Below, piece by piece: positions 17,563 through 26,318 of a stretch of 64,000 nt of DNA. A model generated the notes under the pieces. It made no database searches, was not told the origin of the DNA, and was given only the letters and a program-made list of their open reading frames with translations. The stretch covers positions 1,612,001 through 1,676,000 of the forward strand of contig NZ_FSQW01000001.1 in NCBI RefSeq assembly GCF_900128895.1, given 5' to 3'. Positions within the stretch are counted from its first letter, which is position 1; each line of letters opens with the position of its first letter. The position numbers and the translations under genes were made by a program. The DNA comes from Parasphingorhabdus marina DSM 22363. GTDB lineage: Bacteria; Pseudomonadota; Alphaproteobacteria; Sphingomonadales; Sphingomonadaceae.

Positions 17563-18651
17563 ATGCGTAATCTGATCCTTCTCGTTCTGGCTGGAACGTT
17601 GTCGGCCTGCATCCCGCCGGGTCAGGACTATAGCTGGCCGCAAAATGAAGCAGTTCCTGACACCGCACCGGACCGCGTACCTATGCTGCGAACGGACGAG
17701 GCCGCATTCGGTTCAGCCCGGATCGACTCGCAACCCGCACCCTGGCAGGCGCGCGGCGTCGTGCCGGTCGCACTCGATGTCGAGGACATGACCTATGTGG
17801 TGAAGCCGGGTGACACGTTGCGCGGAATCGCCAACACCACCGGCGCCGGTTCCCAGATTATCGCGAAGAAAAACGGGCTGGTTGCGCCTTATGTGATCAA
17901 CCCCGGGCAACGACTGTCCATCCCCGGCGGTCGCTATCACCGGGTCAGTTCCGGTGAAACGGGAATTGCGATCGCCCGGGCCTACGGGGTGCCCTGGCGA
18001 GAGGTTGTTGATCTCAATGGACTGGAAGAACCCTATGTATTGCGGGTTGGCCAGAAATTGCTGTTGCCCGCCTCCGCACCTGCGGATCCGGTCAATATGA
18101 GCCTCGAGCAGCGCGCGGCGGCCTTCCGGCTGGATATCGATGATATCGTGACTGGGGGTCAACCGGCGCTGGCGGACCCTGCCAGCCAGGTAACCGTTTC
18201 GCCGCCACCCTCTGACTGGCGCAAGGCGGTGATGCCGGAGAAGCGTGTCGCTCCGCCTTCAGCCTTTGCCGGCCGATTCAATTGGCCCGTCGAAGGAAAG
18301 CTGCTATCCGGATTCGGTAGCAAAGGCGGTGGCGTGGTAAATGACGGTCTGAACATTGCGGTATCGGAAGGCACGCCCATTCGTGCAGCTGCGGATGGTG
18401 TTGTCGCTTACAGCGGGGACGAGATCGACGTTTTTGGCGGGCTGATCCTCATCAATCACGGATCGGGATGGGTCACGGCCTATGGTCATGCGGCCCGGCT
18501 GAATGTCGAACGGGGCGAAAAGGTCCGGGCGGGTGACGTGATCGGTCTGGCAGGCGAAAGCGGTTATGTTGAGGAACCGCAACTGCACTTTGAAATTCGC
18601 AAGAACCGCAAGCCGGTAGACCCGGCTCTCCACCTGCCGAAGCGGACCTGA
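17563..18651 (+). CDS. NlpD-like lipoprotein: two LysM domains and a degenerate M23 (LytM) domain
   Basis: About 362 residues from the ATG at 17563; an ATG at 17551 would add MGAS. The signal ends in a lipobox (LSAC), so the protein is probably outer-membrane anchored. Two LysM repeats (YVVKPGDTLRGIA... and YHRVSSGETGIAIA...) bind peptidoglycan. The C-terminal LytM domain has DGLNIAV where active enzymes have HxGxD, and QLHFE where they have HLHFE. It therefore looks catalytically dead, as in NlpD and EnvC, which activate cell-division amidases. Its place after surE matches the enterobacterial surE-pcm-nlpD order, with pcm absent. Confidence 0.88.
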   Translation: MRNLILLVLAGTLSACIPPGQDYSWPQNEAVPDTAPDRVPMLRTDEAAFGSARIDSQPAPWQARGVVPVALDVEDMTYVVKPGDTLRGIANTTGAGSQIIAKKNGLVAPYVINPGQRLSIPGGRYHRVSSGETGIAIARAYGVPWREVVDLNGLEEPYVLRVGQKLLLPASAPADPVNMSLEQRAAAFRLDIDDIVTGGQPALADPASQVTVSPPPSDWRKAVMPEKRVAPPSAFAGRFNWPVEGKLLSGFGSKGGGVVNDGLNIAVSEGTPIRAAADGVVAYSGDEIDVFGGLILINHGSGWVTAYGHAARLNVERGEKVRAGDVIGLAGESGYVEEPQLHFEIRKNRKPVDPALHLPKRT

Positions 18652-18658
18652 TCGACAT

Positions 18659-19732
18659 ATGGCGCGCAGAACCCGGCACATGCTGTCTGACTATCTGACG
18701 TTGCGGCGGCGTTCGAGCCTGCCGGTCTGGGCAGATATCGCGTGGCGGGTTCTGTTTGTGCTCGGTCTTATCGGCACGGCTGTCGCTGTGCACTGGTTTG
18801 ATCGCAACGGTCTCCAGGACAGCTATGACGGCGATGTCAGCTTTCTGGATGTCATTTATTTCACGATGATCTCGATCACCACAACCGGTTATGGTGACAT
18901 CGCGCCAGTTACGGAACGCGCGCGCATGTTCGATGCACTGGTGGTGACTCCTATTCGCATCTTTGTCGTGCTAATCTTCGTCGGCACGGCCTATAATTTC
19001 GTACTCAAGAGAACCTGGGACAACTGGCGCATGAAACTTATTCAAGGCAATTTGCACGACCATATCGTGATCGCAGGATTTGGCACCAGCGGCAAGGAAG
19101 CTGTCCAGGAGCTGATTGCGCGCGGGACCAATCCGGAAGATATCGTGGTGATTGATCCCTATGACGAGGCGCTGGCTGCGGCGGAGCAACTGGGCTGTGC
19201 GGTCATCAACGGCGACGCCACGCGGGACGTTGTGCTGCTCGACGTCAAGATATCCCGCGCCCGGTCAATGATCGTGTCGGCAGGTCGGGATGACACCAGC
19301 ATCCTGATTGTCCTGACCGCGCGTCATCTTGCCTATCATCTGCCGATCAGCGTGTCGGTAAAGGCCGCCGACAATGAATTGCTGGCCCGTCAGGCCGGCG
19401 CGACCACGGTGATCAATCCCGTCAGCTTTGCCGGGTTGCTGCTCGCCGGCAGTTGCGAAGGCGCGAAAATTTCAGATTATCTCAGTGATCTGGCCTCCGC
19501 GACTGGCCGGGTGAAACTGGTTCAGCGGGAGGTTGAACAGGACGAAGTTGGAATGGCGATGAACGATGTCGTCAAGGATGGGCTGGGAGTGCGTATCTAC
19601 CGCGGCAATGATGTTTATGGCTTTTGGGAACCGCAGGTTCAGAAACTTGAAGAGAAAGACGTCATTGTCGAGATCATTCCCGGCAATGGCGCGCCGGCAG
19701 AAAGCGACGAAGAAAAGGCAGCGACGTCATGA
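18659..19732 (+). CDS. Potassium channel with RCK (TrkA-N/TrkA-C) domain
   Basis: 357 residues. Two membrane helices (about 27-45 and 91-115) flank a pore loop with the K+ selectivity filter TTTGYGD (74-80). A cytoplasmic RCK domain follows, starting with the Rossmann glycine motif IVIAGFGTSG (about 136-145) and ending in a TrkA-C-like part. The layout matches MthK/Kch-type ligand-gated channels. It starts 7 bases after the NlpD-like gene and overlaps the next gene by 4 bases (ATGA), so it belongs to the serS-surE unit or a sub-operon of it. Confidence 0.93.
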   Translation: MARRTRHMLSDYLTLRRRSSLPVWADIAWRVLFVLGLIGTAVAVHWFDRNGLQDSYDGDVSFLDVIYFTMISITTTGYGDIAPVTERARMFDALVVTPIRIFVVLIFVGTAYNFVLKRTWDNWRMKLIQGNLHDHIVIAGFGTSGKEAVQELIARGTNPEDIVVIDPYDEALAAAEQLGCAVINGDATRDVVLLDVKISRARSMIVSAGRDDTSILIVLTARHLAYHLPISVSVKAADNELLARQAGATTVINPVSFAGLLLAGSCEGAKISDYLSDLASATGRVKLVQREVEQDEVGMAMNDVVKDGLGVRIYRGNDVYGFWEPQVQKLEEKDVIVEIIPGNGAPAESDEEKAATS

Positions 19733-20454
19733 CCGACATCAAAGAAATTCCCATGCCGACCGGTCTGCGTCCACCTGGACCGCTGGCGCAGGTCAGCGAA
19801 TTTGCCTTTCCGCTCGATCTCGCCCGGTTCAGTTTGCAATGGCCAAGGCTGATAACCGCGCCGCGCGGCGATGGACGGCCGATATTCCTCTTGCCTGGCT
19901 ATGGTGCGAGCGAGCGTTCCATGATTCCGTTGCAACGCTTTCTCGAGCGCCTCAACTATGACGCATCGGATTGGAATCTTGGGACGAACACGGGTGCCGT
20001 AAACCGCTACATCGCTCATTTTGGCGAGGTGGCGGAGGCACGTTTCTCCGAAAATGGCGGGCAGCCCTTCACACTGATTGGCTGGTCCCTTGGCGGGGTC
20101 ATCGCACGCGAGGCGGCACGATTATTTCCCGAAATGGTGCGTGAAGTGATCACCATGGGCACACCGATTATCGGCGGACCCAAATATACCGCGGTCGGTG
20201 CCCGCTATGCCCGGTCGGCGAGCATCGAACTGGATGAATTCGAACGGGAAGTACATGAACGGAACAGCATCGGTTTCAAACAGCCGCTGACCGTCATCTA
20301 TTCCAACCGCGACGGTATTGTCGGTCCGGATATCGCGAAGGACATCTACAATCCTCAGGCGCGCAACATTCGGGTCGATGGCGGGCATCTCGGCCTCGGG
20401 TTCAATCCGAAAGTCTGGCGGATCATTGCCGATACACTGGCAGGCAAGGCCTGA
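19729..20454 (+). CDS. Alpha/beta hydrolase (lipase/esterase-like)
   Basis: 241 residues with the nucleophile elbow GWSLGG (Ser120), an oxyanion-region motif LLPGYGA, and a late Asp/His pair (SNRDGIVGP and GGHLGLGFNP) that completes a plausible triad. There is no signal peptide. Its ATGA overlap with the channel gene shows co-transcription. Sphingomonad homologues are annotated only as hydrolases; the substrate is unknown. A strong bidirectional terminator follows. Confidence 0.88.
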   Translation: MTDIKEIPMPTGLRPPGPLAQVSEFAFPLDLARFSLQWPRLITAPRGDGRPIFLLPGYGASERSMIPLQRFLERLNYDASDWNLGTNTGAVNRYIAHFGEVAEARFSENGGQPFTLIGWSLGGVIAREAARLFPEMVREVITMGTPIIGGPKYTAVGARYARSASIELDEFEREVHERNSIGFKQPLTVIYSNRDGIVGPDIAKDIYNPQARNIRVDGGHLGLGFNPKVWRIIADTLAGKA

Positions 20455-20466
20455 GTTACTGGCAAT

Positions 20467-20502
20467 AAAAATGGGCAGGTTGTTGCCAACCCGCCCATTT
20501 TA
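20467..20502. terminator. Bidirectional rho-independent terminator
   Basis: Stem AAAATGGGC (20468-20476) with GCCCATTTT (20493-20501), one A/C mismatch, then an inner stem GGTTG/CAACC with a 4-base loop. A-rich and T-rich flanks on both sides allow termination of the + strand hydrolase gene and of the convergent PEP-CTERM gene. Confidence 0.85.
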
Positions 20503-20530
20503 TTACTGCAGCTGCTTTATCTGATCTGAA

Positions 20531-21175
20531 TCAGGTCGTCTGGAAGGTCACTTTGCGGCGACGGGTCCGCAGGGCGCTACCGACGGCGCCAAAGCCGAAG
20601 ATCATGAAAGCCCAGGTTGCCGGTTCAGGAACCGCACCCGCATCAGCGATAACGAAAGCCGTTGCGACGTCACAGCAAAACTGGTCCAAATCAAGCGTGC
20701 TGGAGCCGAATGCGCCATTGAGGTTCTGATTTCCGGTGAAGAAGTTGAACCCACCAACTGAATTGGCCATCGTGTCAAGACGGTAAGTCGCCCCGTTGCT
20801 GCTCGATACACCAACGCTGTAGGTGGTCCCGGTGTTAAACGTAAAGTTTAATGGGTTGCTGAAATAATAGTCTTCTCCAACATCAACAAAAGATTGAATG
20901 GCCGATGTAAACAGATTGGCTCCTGTATTCGCGTCAAAGATCAGGAATTGTAGATCTGAGTCCCCGTCGATGTCTGCCAGAATGCCAAAGCTGGAAATCG
21001 AGATCGCCGAGTCGACGGTCAATCGCCCCATCGGTGCGCTACCAGCTCCACGGGACGTGCTCTGCTGCCCAACACCAGGATCGTGATGGAATATCGTTGT
21101 GGCGGACGCCGTGCCAGCCATCATCAGCGCCGTTGCTACGCCGGTTGCATAGGTTAAAGATTTCTTCAGTCGCAT
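20531..21175 (-). CDS. PEPxxWA-CTERM sorting domain protein
   Basis: About 214 residues from the ATG at 21175, which has a GGGG ribosome site; an ATG at 21190 is the alternative. The N-terminal signal peptide ends near AGTASA. The body is a beta-rich domain with no recognised catalytic motif. The C-terminus is a complete PEPxxWA-CTERM anchor: VPEPATWAFMIFGFGAVG, then a basic RTRRRK tail. Such proteins are exported, cut at the PEP motif by an exosortase and anchored or released; no exosortase gene is in this window. A second protein with a near-identical tail is at 51712. Confidence 0.88.
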   Translation of the reverse strand: MRLKKSLTYATGVATALMMAGTASATTIFHHDPGVGQQSTSRGAGSAPMGRLTVDSAISISSFGILADIDGDSDLQFLIFDANTGANLFTSAIQSFVDVGEDYYFSNPLNFTFNTGTTYSVGVSSSNGATYRLDTMANSVGGFNFFTGNQNLNGAFGSSTLDLDQFCCDVATAFVIADAGAVPEPATWAFMIFGFGAVGSALRTRRRKVTFQTT

Positions 21176-21354
21176 TGATTTACCCCACATCTGAAAATTC
21201 GATTTTGCAGACCCATGTTCAAACTATCTGACATATGGCCTGAAAGCAAACTCCTTTTCAGACTGTTAACCATGTTATTGGAGGAGCTTTGGCAGGTTCC
21301 GCGGCTTGAGATTGTCTCGCAACGGTCCTAGGCTCTTCGAAAAGGAGAGAGACG

Positions 21355-22254
21355 ATGGGCGAGTTGCAAAGGCTTCCGGCGAACAGTGATCCCGATACGC
21401 TGGCACAGGTTCTGCGCGATGACGGGGCAGCGATTGTTGAAAATGTCCTCGATCCCGCAGCTCTGGATCAGCTGAAATCCGAAATTATGCCCTATGTCGA
21501 GGCGACCGAACCGGGGCGGGATGATTTTACCGGGCGCCACACCACGCGAACCGGTGCTCTGGTGGCGCGTTCTCCGGCCTGCCGCGAACTGGTCATGAAC
21601 AAGCTGATCCTGGGCGGAGCCAATGCCTTTCTCGATCCGTTCTGTGAACGCATCCAGCTGCATCTGACGCAGCTGATCCGCATCCGGCCCGGGCAGGGCA
21701 AGCAGCCGCTGCACCGTGACCGGCTGGCCTGGGGCGGGTTTTTGCAAGACAGCATCGAACCGCAATTCAACACGATCTGGGCCGTCACGGACTTTACCGA
21801 AGAAAACGGAGCGACGCAGGTGGTGCCCGGATCCAGCAAATGGGAAGCCGGACGCGAAGCCAGGCCGGAGGAGATCCGGTATGCCGAAATGGCCGCCGGC
21901 TCGGTACTGGTCTATTCGGGATCGGTCATCCACAGCGGCGGGGCGAACCAGGCTGACCATGACCGGATGGGGCTCAACATTACCTATGCGCTGGGCTGGT
22001 TGCGACAGGAGGAGAACCAGTATCTCTCTTGTCCGCCGCATATTGCAAAGGACTTCGATCCCGCGCTGCGCGATCTGCTCGGTTACTGCATGGGCAGCTA
22101 TGCACTGGGCTATTTCACCCCGCCAACCGGACCAGGTGAAAATCCCGAAGTCGTGCCGCCGGAATTCCTGTTCAGCGGCAAGGTGACCGACTGGAGCGAA
22201 GGTGATGATCTCTACGAAAAAGTCTCGGAACGCGCGTGTGCCGGGCCGGTTTGA
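21355..22254 (+). CDS. Phytanoyl-CoA dioxygenase (PhyH) family protein
   Basis: 299 residues with the Fe(II)/2-oxoglutarate facial triad: His120 and Asp122 in PLHRDRLAW, and His193 in GSVIHSGG; the 2-oxoglutarate-binding Arg is likely just downstream in DRMGLN. It is probably a small-molecule hydroxylase. It stands alone on the + strand and is convergent with a second PhyH-type gene 30 bases away. The two share the fold but little obvious sequence, so they are not a recent duplication. Confidence 0.88.
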   Translation: MGELQRLPANSDPDTLAQVLRDDGAAIVENVLDPAALDQLKSEIMPYVEATEPGRDDFTGRHTTRTGALVARSPACRELVMNKLILGGANAFLDPFCERIQLHLTQLIRIRPGQGKQPLHRDRLAWGGFLQDSIEPQFNTIWAVTDFTEENGATQVVPGSSKWEAGREARPEEIRYAEMAAGSVLVYSGSVIHSGGANQADHDRMGLNITYALGWLRQEENQYLSCPPHIAKDFDPALRDLLGYCMGSYALGYFTPPTGPGENPEVVPPEFLFSGKVTDWSEGDDLYEKVSERACAGPV

Positions 22255-22284
22255 CGCCAGTTTTGGATAGCTGGAAGACGGGTC

Positions 22285-23064
22285 TCAGTACCAATTTGTG
22301 CCGACCGACGTTCCGGGCAACCGGCATGTCAGCATCATGCGCGCGCTATCGGCGGCATTTGGTGCCGGTGAATGCAAAATTCTGAGATCCATGAACCAGG
22401 CATCACCCGCCCGGCCGGTCAATTCCATGACCCGCACATTGACATCGCCAATTTTTCCCTGAGTCTCATCAAGCCGTGCAATCGGGTCGCGGTCCGGATT
22501 GAACAGGGACCGGAAATAGGGTTCTCTGGCAAGCCGCCGCTTGAACTCTTTGGAGCGAAGCTGGCCCGCATGATTGAGCAGGTGGTGCGATCCCGCGACG
22601 GCAAGTGTCCCACCGCCCGTGGGTTCAACATCGTCCAGAAACGCAAATAATTGCAGGCCGGGCGAGATATTTTTGCCGGACCTCGGCGCGTCCACATGCC
22701 AGACATCATGCGGAACCGACCATGATGACGCGCCCGGGAGCGTGAACAAAATCTGTTGCCCGGGCGGCATCAGGGTGACCGATTCACCCAGAAGACGTTC
22801 GGCAAGGTCGAGCAGGTCCGGCGTGACGAGATTTGGGAAACTGTCGGAATGGGTCAGCGCATTGACCGCGGCACGAAACTCCTTGGCGCCGGTAAATCTC
22901 GACTGCGATCGCTCCCAGCCAGTCGCAGAGTGCAAGCCGTGTTTTGCGCCGATCCGGACAATGGGATCACGGGCAGATTCCACCTCTGCCAACGAGAACA
23001 GCTGGTCTATCCTCGTGATCCCCCATGTGGTCAGGTCTTGTCTGTGCCGCTCGATATCGATCAT
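22285..23064 (-). CDS. Second PhyH-type Fe(II)/2-oxoglutarate dioxygenase
   Basis: 259 residues. The triad is readable as His123 and Asp125 in DVWHVDAPRSG, and His231 in RILHSPAPN, with Arg242 (SARMMLTCR) as the probable 2-oxoglutarate anchor. A GGGTLAVAGSH segment is typical for the family. No signal peptide. It is convergent with the other PhyH gene and followed upstream by a secreted protein in the same orientation after 78 bases. Substrate is unknown. Confidence 0.85.
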   Translation of the reverse strand: MIDIERHRQDLTTWGITRIDQLFSLAEVESARDPIVRIGAKHGLHSATGWERSQSRFTGAKEFRAAVNALTHSDSFPNLVTPDLLDLAERLLGESVTLMPPGQQILFTLPGASSWSVPHDVWHVDAPRSGKNISPGLQLFAFLDDVEPTGGGTLAVAGSHHLLNHAGQLRSKEFKRRLAREPYFRSLFNPDRDPIARLDETQGKIGDVNVRVMELTGRAGDAWFMDLRILHSPAPNAADSARMMLTCRLPGTSVGTNWY

Positions 23065-23142
23065 GCAGGAGCCAGTAGCACGGATGGGAAATGGAGTCTG
23101 CTTTCGGCAGGTGATGGACCATCCGGCTTTCCGCCTACCAGT

Positions 23143-23673
23143 CTATTCCGGCAGGCTGATCAAATGGGCGATCATCCGGGTTCCTTCAAATACCGCCGTA
23201 TCTTCCACATTGATGCCATCTTCCACGAAGACGAAATCGAAGACGCGATCCTGATCGACATCGCTGTGTAACATGACCAGGAACTTGTCACCGGCACCGG
23301 CAGGATGTTGAATCCGGATGGCGACATCGGCGTTCTGTCCCGCGTCCAGATACGTGAAACCGGACACGATATCTCCGTCCGGACGTCCGTCGATCACGGG
23401 GTGCAGGACGAGCCAGCCGGGCTTTTCAATTGTCACTTCGGGAAAGGTCAGCCTGGTACTGTTGGCCCTGAGAGTAGACACGTCGGCGCCGTCAACCCGG
23501 ACGGACGATGCAACTGTGTCCGCTTTTTGCCGGGTCACACCCTCGACCTGAATCGCGTTGGCAGCGCCATTGCCCATGGTAATCTGGGCTCTCTGGGGTG
23601 TTTCCTGCGCAGCAGCTGGGACCGACAGAAATGCCAGTGAAAGAGCCGTGGCAAGCGCGCCTTTGATATGCAT
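23143..23673 (-). CDS. Exported protein with a DUF7282-like domain
   Basis: About 176 residues from the ATG at 23673, chosen because it opens a clear signal peptide (hydrophobic core then VPAAAQE) and has a GAGAGG ribosome site; the open frame extends 23 codons further without one. The mature part holds a beta-rich segment (KPGWLVLHPVIDGRPDGDIV...YLDAGQNADVAIRI) like DUF7282 domains of secreted prokaryotic proteins. The function is unknown. It probably stays in the periplasm. Confidence 0.72.
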   Translation of the reverse strand: MHIKGALATALSLAFLSVPAAAQETPQRAQITMGNGAANAIQVEGVTRQKADTVASSVRVDGADVSTLRANSTRLTFPEVTIEKPGWLVLHPVIDGRPDGDIVSGFTYLDAGQNADVAIRIQHPAGAGDKFLVMLHSDVDQDRVFDFVFVEDGINVEDTAVFEGTRMIAHLISLPE

Positions 23674-23778
23674 GACCGGAACCTCTCCATCCTGTTTGAT
23701 ATGGTTTTGCCTGACTATGGATGGGAATTCCGAACAACACAATAGCCGGGCGGCTGGCGGTATCGGCCTGTGTTTTGG

Positions 23779-24135
23779 CTATTTTTCTTCCTGTCCCGCC
23801 ACCCACCAGTCATGCATGGCCATGAACATGTCCTGCAGGTCATGCGCTCTTTTGGTCGCCGTATATTCCACCCTGGGGGGCACTTCGGGATAGATTTTCC
23901 GTTTGACCAGCCCATCCGCTTCCAGCGCGCGGAGCTGTTTTGTCAGCATGGTCTGGGTGACGCCGTCGATCATCCGGCGCAGCTCATTGAAACGTTTCAT
24001 CCCTTTAAAAATCAGGATCTGCAAAATGATCAATTTCCATTTGCCCCCGATCAGCTTGGCAATGTCCGGCATCGGACAGGGCTCGCTTTCAAATGCTGCA
24101 GAAGGGGGTTTTTGGCTCGATTTCAACCGGTTCAT
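23779..24135 (-). CDS. HxlR-family transcriptional regulator
   Basis: About 118 residues from the ATG at 24135, with GGAG six bases upstream; a TTG at 24147 is less likely. The winged-helix HxlR core is clear: IGGKWKLIILQIL, MKRFNELRRMIDGVTQTMLTKQLRALEADGLV, here cited in parts, and RVEYTAT. An N-terminal Cys precedes the helix, as in redox- or electrophile-sensing members. It is divergent from a GST gene across about 130 bases that contain a palindrome, which suggests control of the GST/SRPBCC pair. Confidence 0.9.
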   Translation of the reverse strand: MNRLKSSQKPPSAAFESEPCPMPDIAKLIGGKWKLIILQILIFKGMKRFNELRRMIDGVTQTMLTKQLRALEADGLVKRKIYPEVPPRVEYTATKRAHDLQDMFMAMHDWWVAGQEEK

Positions 24136-24156
24136 TTTACGCTCCAAAAAAGATAC

Positions 24157-24166
24157 TTGGTACCAA
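24157..24166. promoter_or_regulatory. Candidate HxlR operator (TTGGTACCAA)
   Basis: A perfect 10-base palindrome sits 21 bases upstream of the HxlR start codon in the divergent HxlR/GST intergenic region, in an AT-rich context (AATACTACTATAT follows). HxlR repressors typically bind GTAC-centred palindromes next to their own gene. The assignment is inferred from position. Confidence 0.45.
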
Positions 24167-24263
24167 TAATACTACTATATACGAAAATTCTGCCTACTTG
24201 TGAAATGTTACCACGTGATTCATTTTCCGGCAAATCATGCAACAACCAGGAAAGTGATTCTCC

Positions 24264-24944
24264 ATGTCGATGAAAATATATGCTGTATCCGGTGCGCCTC
24301 GGCCCTGGCGGGTTTTGGCGGGGCTTGCCTTCAAGGAACTGGGCTATGACATCCATTATCTTGAAGCGTCAAAGCGCGAACACAAGGCACCCGAATATCT
24401 GAAAATCAATCCGCGCGGGACTGTCCCTTCTCTGGTGAGAGGAGACCTGATCCTGCGCGACTCGATCGGCATTCTCGCCTGGCTTGACCGGGAATTCCCC
24501 GATCAGCCGCTATTCGGCCGAAACGCCAATGAAGCTGCCAGCATCTGGCAGTCCGTTTTCGAAAGCGCGGACTATTTGCGGTCTGCGCATAATGCGGTGT
24601 TCTTTCCAATATTGGTGGAGGGAAAATCAGTAACTGCGCTGCCAGCGGAGGAGCAAGCGGAAAAGAAGGAAGCGGCCAGGCGGCTCAAAGCCGAATGCCA
24701 GAGACTCGAAGACATGCTCCAAATCCGGCCCTATCTGTGCGGGGAAAATCCGACTGCAGCCGATGCCGTAGCTTTTCCGGACATTCGCCTGATCCAGCGG
24801 GCACTGGAGTTGAAGCCAGAAGACATGGCCATGCTGGATCTCGACCGGCCGGACCGGGATTTTCCCAAACTCGAAGCCTGGAAATCCCGTATCGAGGCGT
24901 GGCCCGGAATGGCGAAGACCATGCCGCCGCACTGGGCTTCGTAA
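24264..24944 (+). CDS. Glutathione S-transferase family protein
   Basis: 226 residues. The N-terminal thioredoxin-like domain contains SGAPRPWRVLAGLAFKEL and the cis-Pro/glutathione-binding segment INPRGTVPSLV followed by DSIGILAWLDREF; the C-terminal domain is all-helical. It is probably a cytosolic detoxification enzyme. It diverges from the HxlR gene and is followed after 28 bases (or 1 base with the earlier start) by a SRPBCC-domain gene on the same strand, consistent with an electrophile-stress unit. Confidence 0.9.
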   Translation: MSMKIYAVSGAPRPWRVLAGLAFKELGYDIHYLEASKREHKAPEYLKINPRGTVPSLVRGDLILRDSIGILAWLDREFPDQPLFGRNANEAASIWQSVFESADYLRSAHNAVFFPILVEGKSVTALPAEEQAEKKEAARRLKAECQRLEDMLQIRPYLCGENPTAADAVAFPDIRLIQRALELKPEDMAMLDLDRPDRDFPKLEAWKSRIEAWPGMAKTMPPHWAS

Positions 24945-24972
24945 AATGAAAGCAACCCGACAGGATACCCCG

Positions 24973-25455
24973 ATGCCCAATGAAAATTTCACCCGTACCA
25001 TTTCCGTTTCCGCAAGCGTCGACAAAGCCTATTGGGCGCTGACACAAGGCATGCACAAATGGTGGACAACGCCCGACCGGCCCATGGTCAGAACGGGAGA
25101 TCGCTCCAAATTCACCTTTCCGCCGGGACGGAGCTTCTGGACATTCGAAGCCGTGGCGCTGGAGCCGGGAAAACTGGTGGAGATGCGCTGCGTTGAAGCA
25201 CTCCATTTGCACGAAGGGCAGCCCGCAGACATCGAGCAGGAGTGGCTGGATACCCGCGTACGCTGGGATATCAAAAGCTGTGAGGAGGGCGCTGAAATAA
25301 CGCTGGAGCATATTGGCCTGGTGCCGGATCTGTTGTGCCATGGTATTTGTTCAGCCGGCTGGGACATGTTCTTCACAAACAGTCTCAAGCAGTTTCTGGA
25401 CACCGGCACCGGCCATCCCCATCCGTCCACGCAAAAAGAAGCGCAGGCCGGATGA
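24973..25455 (+). CDS. SRPBCC (AHSA1-type) domain protein
   Basis: About 160 residues from the ATG at 24973, which has an AGGA site eight bases upstream; an ATG at 24946, one base after the GST stop, would add nine residues. The START/Bet v1-like fold is suggested by TRTISVSASVDKAYWAL, FTFPPGRSFWTFE and the long C-terminal helix SAGWDMFFTNSLKQFL. Such domains bind hydrophobic ligands. It is the second gene of the GST unit and convergent with the GNAT gene. Confidence 0.8.
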   Translation: MPNENFTRTISVSASVDKAYWALTQGMHKWWTTPDRPMVRTGDRSKFTFPPGRSFWTFEAVALEPGKLVEMRCVEALHLHEGQPADIEQEWLDTRVRWDIKSCEEGAEITLEHIGLVPDLLCHGICSAGWDMFFTNSLKQFLDTGTGHPHPSTQKEAQAG

Positions 25456-25478
25456 GAATGCCCGGCACCGCTCGCCCG

Positions 25479-25976
25479 TTAAAGCCGCTGACAATATAAC
25501 AGCGACGGAATCGCCTTTGCAAAACCGGCCTTCTGGTAGGCGCGCCGGGCCGGGGCGTGGCTGGCATCGCCGCCGGTCCCGACAGTCACCGCCAGCATGC
25601 CCGCCTCTTTCATTTGGCCGAGCGCATGGTTGTACAAAGCGGTTCCGATGCCTTGTCCGCTATCATGCGGATGGACGGCGTTGAGACCTATCTGGCCGAC
25701 CTTGCTTTTGCTGTTGACGGACCAGCTGCAAAAGCCCGCAACCCGGTCATCAACTGTCGCCACGCAGATGTGAAAACGGGAGTCCGGATCACAGACCTGG
25801 TCCAGATGATCGGCCTGCTCGGCTTCTGCACCGGCGTAAACAACGGCAGCAATTGAGTCGCCGAGCAAGTCGCGAAAAGACCCGAAGACGGGTTTAAACG
25901 CGGCGGCACGGATGTCTTGCACCCTGTCCATATCGGCTTCGGCAAAGGGGCGAATGGTAATTGGGGAATAGCTCAT
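25479..25976 (-). CDS. GNAT-family N-acetyltransferase
   Basis: About 165 residues from the ATG at 25976, preceded by AGAGGA five bases upstream; the frame is open 18 codons further. The order of GNAT motifs is visible: ITIRPFAEADMDRVQDIR, a central beta strand, the acetyl-CoA pyrophosphate loop QIGLNAVHPHDSGQGIGTAL in part (motif Q/RxxGxG as SGQGIG), and a late AYQKAGF. The substrate is unknown. It is convergent with the GST/SRPBCC unit. Confidence 0.87.
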   Translation of the reverse strand: MSYSPITIRPFAEADMDRVQDIRAAAFKPVFGSFRDLLGDSIAAVVYAGAEAEQADHLDQVCDPDSRFHICVATVDDRVAGFCSWSVNSKSKVGQIGLNAVHPHDSGQGIGTALYNHALGQMKEAGMLAVTVGTGGDASHAPARRAYQKAGFAKAIPSLLYCQRL

Positions 25977-26318
25977 AATGTCCTCTTGAATCTCATGAAT
26001 GTTCGTGTGGCAGGCCGGCGGCCATTCCATCAGGAACGTCCGTTTCGGCGAGGGTGCCGCATGCGCAAGGGCGGGGCACCAGCCTGAAGAGGAGGATCTG
26101 TCGACGATCTGTGTGTCAGAATGTCACTGGCAATAATTGCGTCCCGCCGATCCGCGATCTTCCGGAGGAAGGATCATGGCGTTCGGGGAACGGAATATTC
26201 CGATGTCCTCAATTCAGGCGGTAATCTGCACTAACATCCGGAGGTCTCTCTGTTGCGGGACTGTCTTTTGAATAGGTACCAGTATCATGACCGTCAAGGT
26301 GCCGGTCAGCTGTGTCCC
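25977..26318. other. Intergenic region upstream of the GNAT gene
   Basis: About 340 bases between the GNAT start and the stop of the DUF4287 gene. I see no terminator hairpin or repeat. One 31-codon frame on the + strand (26176-26271) has a strong ribosome site and is listed separately with low confidence. Confidence 0.5.
26176..26271 (+). CDS. Possible 31-residue open frame with strong ribosome site
   Basis: An ATG at 26176 is preceded by GGAGGAAGGA at a short spacing, and the frame runs 31 codons to TGA. The peptide starts MAFGERN, is Cys-containing near its end and has no signal or family I recognise. The site is better than that of many real genes here, but length and context give little support, so it may be fortuitous. 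Confidence 0.18.
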   Translation: MAFGERNIPMSSIQAVICTNIRRSLCCGTVF

